Shown: piece after piece, positions 45,633-55,923 of the stretch
Position numbering within the stretch: position 1 is the stretch's first letter
Layout of the letters: every line of letters starts with the position of its first letter
Assembly: GCF_000166275.1 (NCBI RefSeq)
Contig: NZ_CM001023.1
Span: 2,607,001 to 2,671,000 of the forward strand
DNA: 64,000 bases
Direction of reading: 5' to 3'
From: Algoriphagus machipongonensis
GTDB lineage: Bacteria > Bacteroidota > Bacteroidia > Cytophagales > Cyclobacteriaceae
Program-made: the position numbers and the translations under genes
Notes under the pieces: model-generated
Database searches by the model: none
Seen by the model: only the letters and a program-made list of their open reading frames with translations
Told to the model about the DNA's origin: nothing

Positions 45633-46313
45633 TTAGGTTTGCTGAGGTCTTGCCTTTATTTCTTCTATCAAGGAATTTAATTCATGAGCTTCAGATAGCT
45701 GAAAGTCTCCGATTCTAGTTCTAATTAAAGAGCTCATATAGGCTCCAACACCTAATTTCTCACCTAAATCTCGGGCAAGGCTACGAATATAAGTTCCTTT
45801 GGAACATGAAATCCTAAAACTGACCACGTGGTTTTCAAACTTAGTGATTTCGAATTCCCTCACTTGAACAGGTCTTGGCTCCATTTTCACATCGATGCCT
45901 TTTCTTGCTGATTCATAGACCCGTTTTCCCCCAACTTTTATAGCTGAATGCATAGGAGGGACCTGAAGGATGTCCCCAGTTAATTCTGCAACCGCAGCTT
46001 TTACATCATCAATTGTCAAATGGGAAGGATCAGCAACGGGAGTGACAGGTTTTTCCAAATCAAAAGATTCAGTGGTTTCTCCCAACACAAAAGTCCCGGA
46101 ATACTCCTTTTCTTGCCCCATAAACGACTCTATTTGTTTAGTCATTTTACCGGCACAGATAATTAATAGCCCGGTAGCCAGAGGATCCAAAGTACCAGCA
46201 TGTCCTACCTTTTTGATTTTTAGTGCATTTCTAACCTTTTTGACTACATCAAATGAAGTCCATTCTAAGGGTTTATCAATAAGAAATACTTCTCCGTAAG
46301 GTTGCTCTTGCAT
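45633..46313 (-). CDS. truB: tRNA pseudouridine-55 synthase
   Basis: Converts U55 in the T-loop of tRNAs to pseudouridine. About 226 residues: FLIDKPLEWTSFDVV start, GHAGTLDPLATGLL with catalytic Asp43, and SCSKGTYIRSLARDLG. The frame opens 14 codons earlier (46355), but that would lie inside uppP. The ATG at 46313 stands one base after the uppP stop (TGATATG), which fits coupled translation and the family N-terminus. Confidence 0.94.
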   Translation of the reverse strand: MQEQPYGEVFLIDKPLEWTSFDVVKKVRNALKIKKVGHAGTLDPLATGLLIICAGKMTKQIESFMGQEKEYSGTFVLGETTESFDLEKPVTPVADPSHLTIDDVKAAVAELTGDILQVPPMHSAIKVGGKRVYESARKGIDVKMEPRPVQVREFEITKFENHVVSFRISCSKGTYIRSLARDLGEKLGVGAYMSSLIRTRIGDFQLSEAHELNSLIEEIKARPQQT

Positions 46314-46314
46314 A

Positions 46315-47109
46315 TCACAAATATAATCCGAAGAAAATAGCGACAATACCGACAATCAGACAATAGATAGAAAAGTAGCTTAATTTACTTTTTCTGACGA
46401 GTTGAACCATCCAAGTACAGGCGATTACACCCGAAATAAAGGCAGCTAAAAATCCAGCAGATAAATAGCCTATTCCTTCAGTCTCTAATGATAAACCCCC
46501 ATCTAAAATATCTTTTGCAATTTTACCTAAAATCAATGGTACCACCATTAAGAAAGAAAATCTTGCGGCTTTGGATTTATCTACTCCCAAAATCACTGAA
46601 GCTGAAATTGTAGCTCCGGAGCGGGAGATTCCTGGTAAAATTGCGATTGCTTGCGCGATTCCAATTAGGAATGCCTTAAAAAATGAAACCGGCTGATCCG
46701 TGTTTTTAGCTTTGTCAGCTAGAAACAAAAGAAAGGCTGTAAGAACAAGCATGAAGCCTACAAATAACACGCTACCTCCAAACAAAGTCTCTAATTGCTC
46801 TTCAAAAACCAACCCTACGATTCCGGCTGGAATCATAGAAATAAAGATTTTTACTGCAAATTGAGTTTCCTCATTCCATTTGGCTTTAAATAAGCCATTT
46901 AAAATCTCAGCAACGTCTTTTCTAAATACCAAAACGGTACTTAAGGCAGTTGCAAAATGTACTACTACGGTAAACATTAATCCTTCGGCAGGCATTTTAC
47001 TTTCTCCTAAGATGGCCTTGCCTAATTCTAAATGCCCACTTGATGAAACAGGCAAAAACTCCGTCAAACCTTGAATGACTCCAAGGATGATCGCATCAAT
47101 TATTTCCAT
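46315..47109 (-). CDS. uppP: Undecaprenyl-diphosphatase
   Basis: Recycles the carrier lipid for peptidoglycan and other glycans by removing phosphate from undecaprenyl diphosphate. A 264-residue inner-membrane protein with about eight segments. The two active-site repeats are GVIQGLTEFLPVSSSGHLEL and PGISRSGATISA, with their Glu, Ser, His and Arg. It overlaps the DUF3098 gene by one base (TAATG), and truB follows at once. Confidence 0.94.
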   Translation of the reverse strand: MEIIDAIILGVIQGLTEFLPVSSSGHLELGKAILGESKMPAEGLMFTVVVHFATALSTVLVFRKDVAEILNGLFKAKWNEETQFAVKIFISMIPAGIVGLVFEEQLETLFGGSVLFVGFMLVLTAFLLFLADKAKNTDQPVSFFKAFLIGIAQAIAILPGISRSGATISASVILGVDKSKAARFSFLMVVPLILGKIAKDILDGGLSLETEGIGYLSAGFLAAFISGVIACTWMVQLVRKSKLSYFSIYCLIVGIVAIFFGLYL

Positions 47110-47321
47110 TATGAATTCTTCTCGGTCTTGGCAAAAATGGCGTAAAATTCAAAAATGAAACCAGCAAAGGTCACGATAGGGCCTAGGGTCAAACCCAAAA
47201 ATCCATTGCCATGTGGAGTGCTGTCAAGTCCAATTATGATAAATCCCAATACAATCAAGCCAAAGCCTATGGCCATGAGCTGATAATTTTTTTTAGAGAA
47301 GGGGAAATGTGATCTGCTCAT
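47109..47321 (-). CDS. DUF3098 small membrane protein
   Basis: A 70-residue protein with two transmembrane helices (about 13-32 and 43-64). The PFSKKNYQLMAIGFGLIVLG start and LGPIVTFAGFIFEFYAI end match DUF3098, found between ftsX and uppP across Bacteroidota. The constant place next to division and carrier-lipid genes suggests an envelope role, as yet undefined. Confidence 0.83.
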   Translation of the reverse strand: MSRSHFPFSKKNYQLMAIGFGLIVLGFIIIGLDSTPHGNGFLGLTLGPIVTFAGFIFEFYAIFAKTEKNS

Positions 47322-47323
47322 GT

Positions 47324-48214
47324 TTAGTATAATTCGTCCAAAGACATGTTTAAATATTTATTAACTGCTCTCAAAGTGCTCAATGCAGATAAAATGCCAC
47401 CTACAGCTACTAAAACTCCAAAAAGGATAAATAACAACTCCTCATTATGAAGTAAAGCAAAGCCCTCGATATTGGCCTGCGTGTACTTCACCAAGCTATA
47501 TAGAACTACAGATGAAATGGCTCCTGCAAGCATTCCAAATAACCAGGCCCTTGCTAAAAATGGCTTTCTGATAAAGCTTCTTGTAGCTCCAACCAATTGC
47601 ATTGACCTGATCAAAAATCGTTGAGAGAATAAAGCCAACTTAATGGTATTATTGATCAGCATGATAACAGTGATAATCAGGATCAAAATAAATCCACCTA
47701 GCACCAAGCTGACTTTAAGTAAGTTCTTATTAATAGAGTCAACCAAGTCAGTCATATAAGAGACTTCGAAAACACCATCAAGTGACTGAATTTCAGCCAC
47801 AATAGCATCCAATTGCTCAGAAGTCTGAAACTCTTCTGCAATAGTGATGACAAAACTATCCCTCAATGGATTATCTTCCAGAAACTTAGTAAAATCTTCA
47901 CCTGTACTTTCGATAAATGTTTCAGCTGCTTCCTCATCGGAAATATATCTTAAGCCTGTCGTATCTGACTTACTCAGGATAAAAGGCCGATTGGCCAAGT
48001 CTTCCTGCAAAGCTTTGATTTCCTCATCTTCCAAGTTTTTATCTAAAAATACCTGCACTTCGATGTTTTCTCGAATCATGCTGGTAAGAGATTTTGCTTG
48101 AATCAGGATGACTCCAAACAAGCCAACAATAAAAAGGGAAAGGGTGGTACTAAAGAGAACACTTCCAAATTTGAAGTGTCCGAGTATTTTTTTCTTTCTA
48201 GGTTGGTTTGCCAT
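47324..48214 (-). CDS. ftsX: Cell division protein FtsX
   Basis: Permease-like partner of the FtsE ATPase that controls peptidoglycan hydrolases at the division site. About 296 residues: a cytoplasmic basic start, one transmembrane segment, a large periplasmic domain (about 60-170: VQVFLDKNLEDEEI, DGVFEVSYMTDL), then three more segments with the TRSFIRKPFLARAWLFG loop. The frame opens 16 codons upstream (48262), but the ATG at 48214 (MANQPRKKK) is the likely start. ftsE is not in the window. The DUF3098 gene follows by 2 bases. Confidence 0.9.
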   Translation of the reverse strand: MANQPRKKKILGHFKFGSVLFSTTLSLFIVGLFGVILIQAKSLTSMIRENIEVQVFLDKNLEDEEIKALQEDLANRPFILSKSDTTGLRYISDEEAAETFIESTGEDFTKFLEDNPLRDSFVITIAEEFQTSEQLDAIVAEIQSLDGVFEVSYMTDLVDSINKNLLKVSLVLGGFILILIITVIMLINNTIKLALFSQRFLIRSMQLVGATRSFIRKPFLARAWLFGMLAGAISSVVLYSLVKYTQANIEGFALLHNEELLFILFGVLVAVGGILSALSTLRAVNKYLNMSLDELY

Positions 48215-48269
48215 AGATTTAGTTTTCTCGTCAAAAATAATCAGCCTATCCCTTATAACCAATCTAATA

Positions 48270-48929
48270 TTAGGAAAGGATTGGAATCACTTTCTCTTTT
48301 GTGATCCCAAAAATCTGATCATCTGCCTTAGGTTTCATCATGGCTAAGCCAGTAAAAGCTCCAAAAGCAGGCAAAATCAGTTGGTTAGGACTATAAAAGA
48401 AACAGGACAATCGAATAGACTGCCTAGCTTTCCCCACAAGTCTTATGCCCGGATGAATGTGACCACATAAATTAAGTCTGTTTATTGAAATTTCTTCCAA
48501 AGGTTCATGACTTAAAATGAGATTTCCGACCTCCAAGGGCTTATCATGAATCTCAAACGTAGAATGATCATAAATCATTGTGGGTAGGATGTCATGATTT
48601 CCAAGAACTAAATGAAAATTCACCTGCTCAAATTGCCCCAAAAAAACATTTAGAACCTCCCATTGACCATTCCAATCGCTATGGAAAAGATCTCCCAAAA
48701 AATAAACAGTTTGTGGATGATACTGGTTTATTAAGAACTCAAGATTTAATAAATCTTGACTATGAATAGGTTCTGGGATTGGTATCCCTGATTTTCTAAA
48801 ATGTGCGGCTTTTCCAAAATGTAAATCCGCGATAAAAATGGCTTTATGTGCTGGAGCCCAAACCGCTTTTTCTTTCAATAAATGAAGTTCGGTTTCATGG
48901 AAATTAATTTTAGAATTTGTTATATTCAT
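48270..48929 (-). CDS. pdeM: Metallophosphoesterase, PdeM type (ligase-associated)
   Basis: A 219-residue two-metal phosphoesterase. Motifs: FIADLHFGKAAHFRKSG (DxH), FLGDLFHSDWN (GDxxH), LVLGNHDIL (GNHD) and LCGHIHPGIRL (GHxH). The family is known as the DNA endonuclease of ligase-associated repair, usually beside a ligase, exonuclease and helicase. None of those is adjacent here; instead it precedes ftsX by 55 bases. Ascription to PdeM rests on the LHFGKAAHFRKSGIPIP-like block and length. Confidence 0.78.
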   Translation of the reverse strand: MNITNSKINFHETELHLLKEKAVWAPAHKAIFIADLHFGKAAHFRKSGIPIPEPIHSQDLLNLEFLINQYHPQTVYFLGDLFHSDWNGQWEVLNVFLGQFEQVNFHLVLGNHDILPTMIYDHSTFEIHDKPLEVGNLILSHEPLEEISINRLNLCGHIHPGIRLVGKARQSIRLSCFFYSPNQLILPAFGAFTGLAMMKPKADDQIFGITKEKVIPILS

Positions 48930-48998
48930 TGAATAATTTTAGAAAATATAGTAATAAGGAAAAACTCATCTCAATTGATGAATTGAAATAAAATTAAT

Positions 48999-49433
48999 AT
49001 GAAATACATTCTATTTACACTCTCCTTGATTTTATGTCTTGGTTTGCCAAATATACAAGTCCAAGCTCAATCTGAAATCCTGGGTACTTGGTTAAACACG
49101 GATAAAACTGCCCAAATTAAAATAATCAATAATGAAGGAGAATATTTAGGTAAAATTACCTGGTTAGATGTTCCGGGTTTAGAAGACTCTCAAGTTTTAG
49201 ATTTAGCAAATGAAGACGAAAGTTTAAGGGATAGACCTGTTATGGGGCTCACCATTTTGAAAGGTCTAACTTACGATGGTGAAAAATGGAAAGGAGGGGA
49301 AATCTATGATCCCAAATCAGGAAAAACCTATTCTTGTGAAGCGAGAGTCAATGATCCCAATAAATTAGAGTTGAAAGGTTATATAGGATTCTCTTGGATT
49401 GGTAGAACAGTAGAATGGACAAAAGTGAAATAA
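48999..49433 (+). CDS. DUF2147 exported protein
   Basis: A 144-residue protein with a signal peptide cut near VQAQ. The small beta-barrel has the DUF2147 features ILGTWLNTDKTAQIKI, GEYLGKITWLD, GEIYDPKSGKTYSC and GYIGFSWIGRTVEW. The family is lipocalin-like and of unknown role. It is divergent from pdeM and convergent with metX. Confidence 0.8.
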   Translation: MKYILFTLSLILCLGLPNIQVQAQSEILGTWLNTDKTAQIKIINNEGEYLGKITWLDVPGLEDSQVLDLANEDESLRDRPVMGLTILKGLTYDGEKWKGGEIYDPKSGKTYSCEARVNDPNKLELKGYIGFSWIGRTVEWTKVK

Positions 49434-49471
49434 CGGCAAGTCCTTAGGGGTATTTCCAAAAAAGTATAAAA

Positions 49472-49517
49472 AAAGGGAGTTTAAATGTGGTGTGAAAATC
49501 ACATTTAAACTCCCTTT
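49472..49517. terminator. Terminator between DUF2147 and metX genes
   Basis: An 18-base perfect stem, 49472-49489 with 49500-49517 (core GGGAGTTTAAATGTG). The reverse strand side runs into a T run, so it best serves the metY-metX transcript. Confidence 0.87.
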
Positions 49518-49546
49518 ATAGATTGTAATCCGATGCTTAAATCACC

Positions 49547-50599
49547 TTAATTATTTTCTAAATAGAAGGATTGGAGAATATAAGCCAATTGCTCAAATTC
49601 AATTAAAAAAGCATCATGACCTGCGGTAGAATTGATTTCTCTAAAAGTACCACGTTTGGCATGCTGGGCTATATACTTTGATTCAGAGGAAAGGAAAAGT
49701 AAATCCTTATCCACACCTATGGCGAGGACCCTTGCTTCAATTTGCCCTATCGCTTTACCTGCTCCACCTCTTCCTCTTCCCACATCATGACTATCCATGG
49801 TTTTACTCAAAATCCAATAGGAAAGAGCATTAAACCTTTTGGTAATTTTATGTCCTTGATATCGGATATAGGATGAAGCTCTGAATCCATCCAGCTTTTC
49901 ATCTAAATCTGATTGCTTCTTTTGGAAATCTTCCGGATGCCTATAGCTCAACATGGCAATTGATCTAGCTGCCTCCAAACCTTTAATCCCTGCATTTTCA
50001 GATTTTTCTCCCCAAGTCTGATCCGATTCGATTGCCATTCTTTGTGATTCATTCAAACCAATGACCCAAGGGCTGCTTTTTGCAGTAGAAGCAAGAACTA
50101 CCACATTTGAAAGCTTTTCCCCAAGGATATAAGCCCACTCTAAACTGATCTGACCTCCCAAAGAACCTCCAATCAAGGTATGGATTTGATGAATGCCCAG
50201 ATGATTTCTTAGATTGTCTAGACTTTTAGCTAAATCCCGAGTAGTCAATTCAGGAAAATCGTAGAAATATTTTTGACCGGTTTTTGGGTTAATACTTAAT
50301 GGGTTTGTACTCCCATAGCAGGATCCCAACAAATTGGCACAAATGATAAAATGTCTGGAGGGATCAAAAAACTTATCCTCTCCAATTAATCCACTCCACC
50401 ATTCTGAAACATTCGAATCTCCAGTTAGGGCATGAATAACCCAGACAACATTGGATTTATCTGCATTAAGCTCTCCATAGCTGGTATAAGAAATTTCGTA
50501 CTCTGGTAAAATTTCTCCGGATTCTAGCTCTAAAGGCAGATTAGAATGAAACAGATCTTGAGACATGGTAATCGAGGCGAACTGACTCTTTAAATTCAT
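49547..50599 (-). CDS. metX: Homoserine O-acetyltransferase
   Basis: Activates homoserine for methionine synthesis by O-acetylation. The 350-residue alpha/beta-hydrolase has VWVIHALTGDSNV, NLLGSCYGSTNP, the nucleophile elbow LIGGSLGGQISLEW, and the late Asp and His in IGVDKDLLF and TAGHDAFLIE. The substrate could be acetyl-CoA or succinyl-CoA, but MetX with a MetY sulfhydrylase points to acetyl. It lies 3 bases after metY and under the same SAM riboswitch. Confidence 0.93.
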   Translation of the reverse strand: MNLKSQFASITMSQDLFHSNLPLELESGEILPEYEISYTSYGELNADKSNVVWVIHALTGDSNVSEWWSGLIGEDKFFDPSRHFIICANLLGSCYGSTNPLSINPKTGQKYFYDFPELTTRDLAKSLDNLRNHLGIHQIHTLIGGSLGGQISLEWAYILGEKLSNVVVLASTAKSSPWVIGLNESQRMAIESDQTWGEKSENAGIKGLEAARSIAMLSYRHPEDFQKKQSDLDEKLDGFRASSYIRYQGHKITKRFNALSYWILSKTMDSHDVGRGRGGAGKAIGQIEARVLAIGVDKDLLFLSSESKYIAQHAKRGTFREINSTAGHDAFLIEFEQLAYILQSFYLENN

Positions 50600-50602
50600 T
50601 GA

Positions 50603-52003
<1,401 letters not shown>

Positions 52004-52090
52004 TCAAGAAATGAGCAAGAAACAAGTATTTATCACTTGTTGGAATATTAGCCGGGAAAGGTTGAGGTTTAAATCCTGTGTTCATGTTGC

Positions 52091-52197
52091 AAAGAATTTA
52101 TAGTCCCAGTTAAGACCATCTCAACTGGCAGGATTTGGCACCTTGGATTTTCCAGGTTGCCAGAGGGTCATAGAGCCTGTCTCTCACCTCTTCTTTA
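52091..52197 (-). promoter_or_regulatory. SAM-I riboswitch upstream of metY-metX
   Basis: Read on the reverse strand, the core shows AGAGGTGAGAGACAGGCTC, then TATGACCCTCTGGCAACC, then AAGGTGCCAAATCCTGC, the order and spacing of the S-box consensus. P1 can form between AAAGAA at the 5' side and TTCTTT at the 3' side (52091-52096). SAM binding should lower metY-metX expression. No strong intrinsic terminator follows; an AACAAGT/ACTTGTT hairpin about 45 bases later is the only candidate switch partner. Confidence 0.9.
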
Positions 52198-52239
52198 TAA
52201 ATCCTTGCACTTAAAAAGTGAAGGATGACACAAATAAAA

Positions 52240-52282
52240 AGCCCGAAATCGGATTTTCAAAATGAAATAATGAATTCGGGCT
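52240..52282 (-). terminator. Terminator after the carbonic anhydrase gene
   Basis: On the reverse strand AGCCCGAA (52282-52275) pairs with TTCGGGCT (52247-52240), followed by TTTTATTTG. The loop is long (27 bases). Confidence 0.65.
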
Positions 52283-52289
52283 ATTTTTT

Positions 52290-52943
52290 TTAGAAGCTTT
52301 GATCTAACTGATCTTGATCATATCGAAAGATAGGGTTTACATTTTCAATGTCTGGCTCAATTTGTACCAGCTCGGAAACTAATCCATTATCTAACCCATA
52401 AACCCAACCATAAATAGTTGGAGCTTTTCTTGACTTCCATGCTTTTTGAATGATAGAGGTTTTAATTAAATCCTGACATTGTTCAATTACATTAAATTCT
52501 ACCAGCTTATTTATTTTTCCCTTTTCGTCAGCAATTGCTTCAATATCAGATTGGTATTTATAATAGACTTCTTTGATATTCCTGAGCCACTTATTGATCA
52601 AACCTAAATTATCATGTCCTAAAGCTGCTGCAATTCCACCACATCCATAATGACCACAAACAATGATATGTTCAACCTTTAAAACTTCTACAGCATACTG
52701 AAGAACACTCAATAAATTTAGGTCTGTGTGCACCACCATATTGGCTATGTTTCGATGAACAAATATCTCTCCAGGATCTGTACCTGTTATTTGGTTTGCA
52801 GGCACTCGACTATCCGCACAGCCTATCCAAAGAAACTTGGGGCTCTGTTGCTGTGACAATTTTTTAAAAAATGAAGGGTCTAATTCATTTACTTCTTCGG
52901 ACCAAGCTTTATTTTGGAGAAGCAGTTTATCGTATGGTTTCAT
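52290..52943 (-). CDS. can: Beta-class carbonic anhydrase
   Basis: Interconverts carbon dioxide and bicarbonate. The 217-residue cytoplasmic protein has the zinc residues CADSR (Cys42, Asp44) and HYGCGG (His98, Cys101). WVYGLDNG is the family end block. It overlaps the SulP transporter gene by 4 bases (ATGA), so the two are translated together and may jointly supply bicarbonate. Confidence 0.92.
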   Translation of the reverse strand: MKPYDKLLLQNKAWSEEVNELDPSFFKKLSQQQSPKFLWIGCADSRVPANQITGTDPGEIFVHRNIANMVVHTDLNLLSVLQYAVEVLKVEHIIVCGHYGCGGIAAALGHDNLGLINKWLRNIKEVYYKYQSDIEAIADEKGKINKLVEFNVIEQCQDLIKTSIIQKAWKSRKAPTIYGWVYGLDNGLVSELVQIEPDIENVNPIFRYDQDQLDQSF

Positions 52944-54481
52944 ACAGTTTCAGTTAATTTATAGTTAAATCCTTCTGTGGTAATTTTAATCTGTTTATCG
53001 GAAGAGGTGGCAATAAAGTCATTCAAGACTTCTTGAATATCATGGTCAATAAACCTTGCTTTCTCACCATTGATGATCACTTGGCTACCATTAGGTATTT
53101 TGGATAGTGCATTCATTAAAGGCGCTTTATTTAGAAAACTCACGTCTTTTTGTAGCTGAACAAGGTAGTTTCCATTCATTTCAGTAATACGAACAGATTT
53201 ATGGAAGTTGGATTTGATTACAAAGAAAAGTCCAAAAGCCATTCCGATTCCGATTCCAATCAACAGATCTGTAAATAAAATCGCTATCACAGTGACGATA
53301 AAAGGAATAAACTGATCCCAACCTTTTTCATAAATGGATACAAATATGGATGGTTTAGCAAGTTTATATCCTACCACAAATAGGACTGCTGCTAGGCAAC
53401 TTAAAGGGATTTTGTTTAGAATATTTGGAATGGCCAGTATCAATACCATCAGAAGTATTCCATGCAATATGGCTGAAAGTTTGGTTTTAGCACCACTGGT
53501 AATATTTGCAGAACTTCTCACAATAACTGCAGTCACAGGAAGCCCACCAATAAGTCCAGAGAAAGAATTACCAATTCCCTGAGCCACCAATTCCCGAGAA
53601 GGAGGGGTGATCCTTTTCTGCGGATCCATTTTATCTGCAGCATCTATGCACAAGAGAGTTTCTATAGATCCAATGACTGCCAAAGTAAATGCAATAACCC
53701 AGAATGAGGGGTCACCAATCATGGAAAAGTCTGGAAATGTAATCAAGGTTCCTAATTCATCTACACTGCTGACAGAAGGAATAGTTACTAGGTGTTCACC
53801 ATCTAAAGCCCATTCTGCAAATGAGTTCTGATAAAATAAATTAATTAGAATACCTGAAATTACTGCCCACAAGGCTCCAGGTACAACACCAAAAATTTTA
53901 TGGTTCCTTATCCGTGGCTGTTCAAAAAGAATTAAAATCCCCAATGCCACCAGTACAATAACAATAGCACCTGGGCTATTGAATTTTATCGCATACCAGA
54001 TTTCAGTGAAGGTATTATGATTGTCTGATTGGGCAAATGCCAGGTCTCCCATGGTATCCTTATCATAGCCCAAAGCATGTGGGATTTGCTTTAGAATAAG
54101 AATCAACCCAATGGCAGTAAGCATTCCTTTGATTACGGAATGAGGAAAATAATAACCTAGAACCCCAGCTTTAAGTAAGCCTAAGCCCAATTGAATCAGT
54201 CCCGCAATTACCAGAGTAGATAAAAACAAAGGAAAGGTTCCCAGTGAAGATATGGAGTCTAATACCACCACAGTCAAACCTGCAGCAGGACCACTGACAC
54301 TGACATGTGATCCGGAAAATGCTCCAACGACTATCCCTCCGACAATCCCGGCAATTAATCCAGACATAGGTGGTGCTCCACTGGCTATGGCAATCCCTAA
54401 ACACAAGGGTAGAGCAACTAAAAATACAACCAGACTGGATTTTAAGTCATATCTGAGGTTATTACCTATAAGACTTTCCAT
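52940..54481 (-). CDS. SulP family inorganic anion transporter
   Basis: About 513 residues, 10-12 transmembrane segments plus a C-terminal STAS domain (about 420-510). SulP motifs seen: LVVFLVALPLCLGIAIASGA, FSGSHVSVSGPAAGL, and FSGLIGGLPVTAVIVRSSAN. Substrate is sulfate, bicarbonate or another anion; coupling to a carbonic anhydrase favours bicarbonate, an inference. The frame can begin at a TTG (54490), but ATG at 54481 is more likely. A reverse -7 box lies at 54526-54533. Confidence 0.87.
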   Translation of the reverse strand: MESLIGNNLRYDLKSSLVVFLVALPLCLGIAIASGAPPMSGLIAGIVGGIVVGAFSGSHVSVSGPAAGLTVVVLDSISSLGTFPLFLSTLVIAGLIQLGLGLLKAGVLGYYFPHSVIKGMLTAIGLILILKQIPHALGYDKDTMGDLAFAQSDNHNTFTEIWYAIKFNSPGAIVIVLVALGILILFEQPRIRNHKIFGVVPGALWAVISGILINLFYQNSFAEWALDGEHLVTIPSVSSVDELGTLITFPDFSMIGDPSFWVIAFTLAVIGSIETLLCIDAADKMDPQKRITPPSRELVAQGIGNSFSGLIGGLPVTAVIVRSSANITSGAKTKLSAILHGILLMVLILAIPNILNKIPLSCLAAVLFVVGYKLAKPSIFVSIYEKGWDQFIPFIVTVIAILFTDLLIGIGIGMAFGLFFVIKSNFHKSVRITEMNGNYLVQLQKDVSFLNKAPLMNALSKIPNGSQVIINGEKARFIDHDIQEVLNDFIATSSDKQIKITTEGFNYKLTETV

Positions 54482-54525
54482 AATATTCAATCATAAATTT
54501 AGCGTTCAGAATAATTTATATTAAC

Positions 54526-54533
54526 CAAAAGTA
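54526..54533 (-). promoter_or_regulatory. -7 box for the SulP-carbonic anhydrase pair
   Basis: Reads TACTTTTG on the reverse strand, a full TAnnTTTG match 45 bases before the ATG. No evident -33 element. It separates this pair from the arginine operon upstream. Confidence 0.45.
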
Positions 54534-54580
54534 TGATTTTTCAACAGAAATTATGGCATAATTTAAAATAAGCTAAAATT

Positions 54581-55915
54581 TTAATCTAATAGGGATTTGA
54601 CAGATTGATCAAGCTTCTCAAAATTAAATTTATTGATTGCTAGCTCCATTTTACTTTTAATTTCTTCCAAACATAAATTACCAATGCTTCCTTCATGTGT
54701 ATGATTTATTTGGCTTTGGTCTGGAGAAAAATTATCCTCTTCGATGTCTAATCCCACCTTTTTATAAGCATCTCTAAATGGCAATCCCTTAATAACCAAT
54801 TCATTTACCACTTCAACAGAGAACACATGTTTGTAAAATGGATTCTCTAATATGCCCTGCTTTATTTTAATGGATTTTAACATGAATGTACACATACTCA
54901 GACAGTCTTGCATGGTATCAATTGCTGGAAAAATCTCCTCTTTCAGTAGTTGCAAATCCCTGTGATACCCAGTTGTAGTATTGGTGAGAAGTAGGGTGAT
55001 TGAATTGGGTACACTTTGAATCTGATTGGTTTTAGCACGCATCAATTCAAACACATCAGGGTTCTTTTTATGAGGCATGATGCTACTGCCTGTAGTCAAA
55101 TCATCAGGAAAAGAGATAAAACCAAAATGCTGATTCATAAACAAGCAAACATCACTAGAGAGCTTATTTAAGGTTCCTGCAATTCCTGCCAAAGCAAATG
55201 CTAAGGTTTTCTCAGCTTTGCCTCTACTATTTTGAGCATTGATTACATTATGATGTAGATCGGCAAAGCCCAATAATTGAGTGGTGAAAGTCCTATCTAA
55301 TGGGAAACTTGAACCATAACCAGCAGCAGACCCTAAGGGATTTTTATTCGCAAGATCAAAAGCTGCCACCAACATACCCATATCTTCCGTTAAGCTTTCT
55401 GCAAATGAACCAAACCAAAGCCCAAATGAAGAAGGCATGGCTAATTGAGTATGTGTATACCCAGGCATCAAATCATCTTTATGCTTTTTTGAAAGCTTGA
55501 CCAACAAGTCAAATAGGATAGAAGCTTCTTCTACTAATTCTCTGATCGCGGCTCTATAGTATAATTTCAAATCAACAAGAACCTGATCATTTCTGCTTCT
55601 TCCACTATGAAGTTTTTTTCCAACCTCTCCATACCGTTCTGTTAATAAAAATTCAATTTGAGAGTGAACATCTTCCACACCAGGAGAAATTTCAAATTCC
55701 CCTTTCTCAATTTCATAATAAATGTCTTTCAGTCCCTTTTGTAGTGTCTTATTGTCTTCAGGAATTAGCAAACCAACTTTAGCTAGCATTTCTGCATGTG
55801 CCATAGATCCCAATACATCAAATGGAGCCAATAGGATATCAAATTCAGGATCTCTTCCGATCGTAAAATTTTCAACCTCTTTTTTATTTCCTGTTGCTTT
55901 TTGCCAGAGTTTCAT
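54581..55915 (-). CDS. argH: Argininosuccinate lyase
   Basis: Splits argininosuccinate into arginine and fumarate, the last step of the operon's pathway. The 444-residue protein carries SGRSRNDQV, TPGYTHTQLA-like (MPGYTHTQLAMPS) and the family signature GSSIMPHKKNPD with the catalytic Ser. Last gene of the operon, 8 bases after argE. Confidence 0.94.
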   Translation of the reverse strand: MKLWQKATGNKKEVENFTIGRDPEFDILLAPFDVLGSMAHAEMLAKVGLLIPEDNKTLQKGLKDIYYEIEKGEFEISPGVEDVHSQIEFLLTERYGEVGKKLHSGRSRNDQVLVDLKLYYRAAIRELVEEASILFDLLVKLSKKHKDDLMPGYTHTQLAMPSSFGLWFGSFAESLTEDMGMLVAAFDLANKNPLGSAAGYGSSFPLDRTFTTQLLGFADLHHNVINAQNSRGKAEKTLAFALAGIAGTLNKLSSDVCLFMNQHFGFISFPDDLTTGSSIMPHKKNPDVFELMRAKTNQIQSVPNSITLLLTNTTTGYHRDLQLLKEEIFPAIDTMQDCLSMCTFMLKSIKIKQGILENPFYKHVFSVEVVNELVIKGLPFRDAYKKVGLDIEEDNFSPDQSQINHTHEGSIGNLCLEEIKSKMELAINKFNFEKLDQSVKSLLD

Positions 55916-55923
55916 GGGTAGTA

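Noticed and set aside
46314..46355. 14-codon N-terminal extension of TruB
   Set aside because: Lies inside uppP; the ATG one base after the uppP stop fits the family and the coupling.
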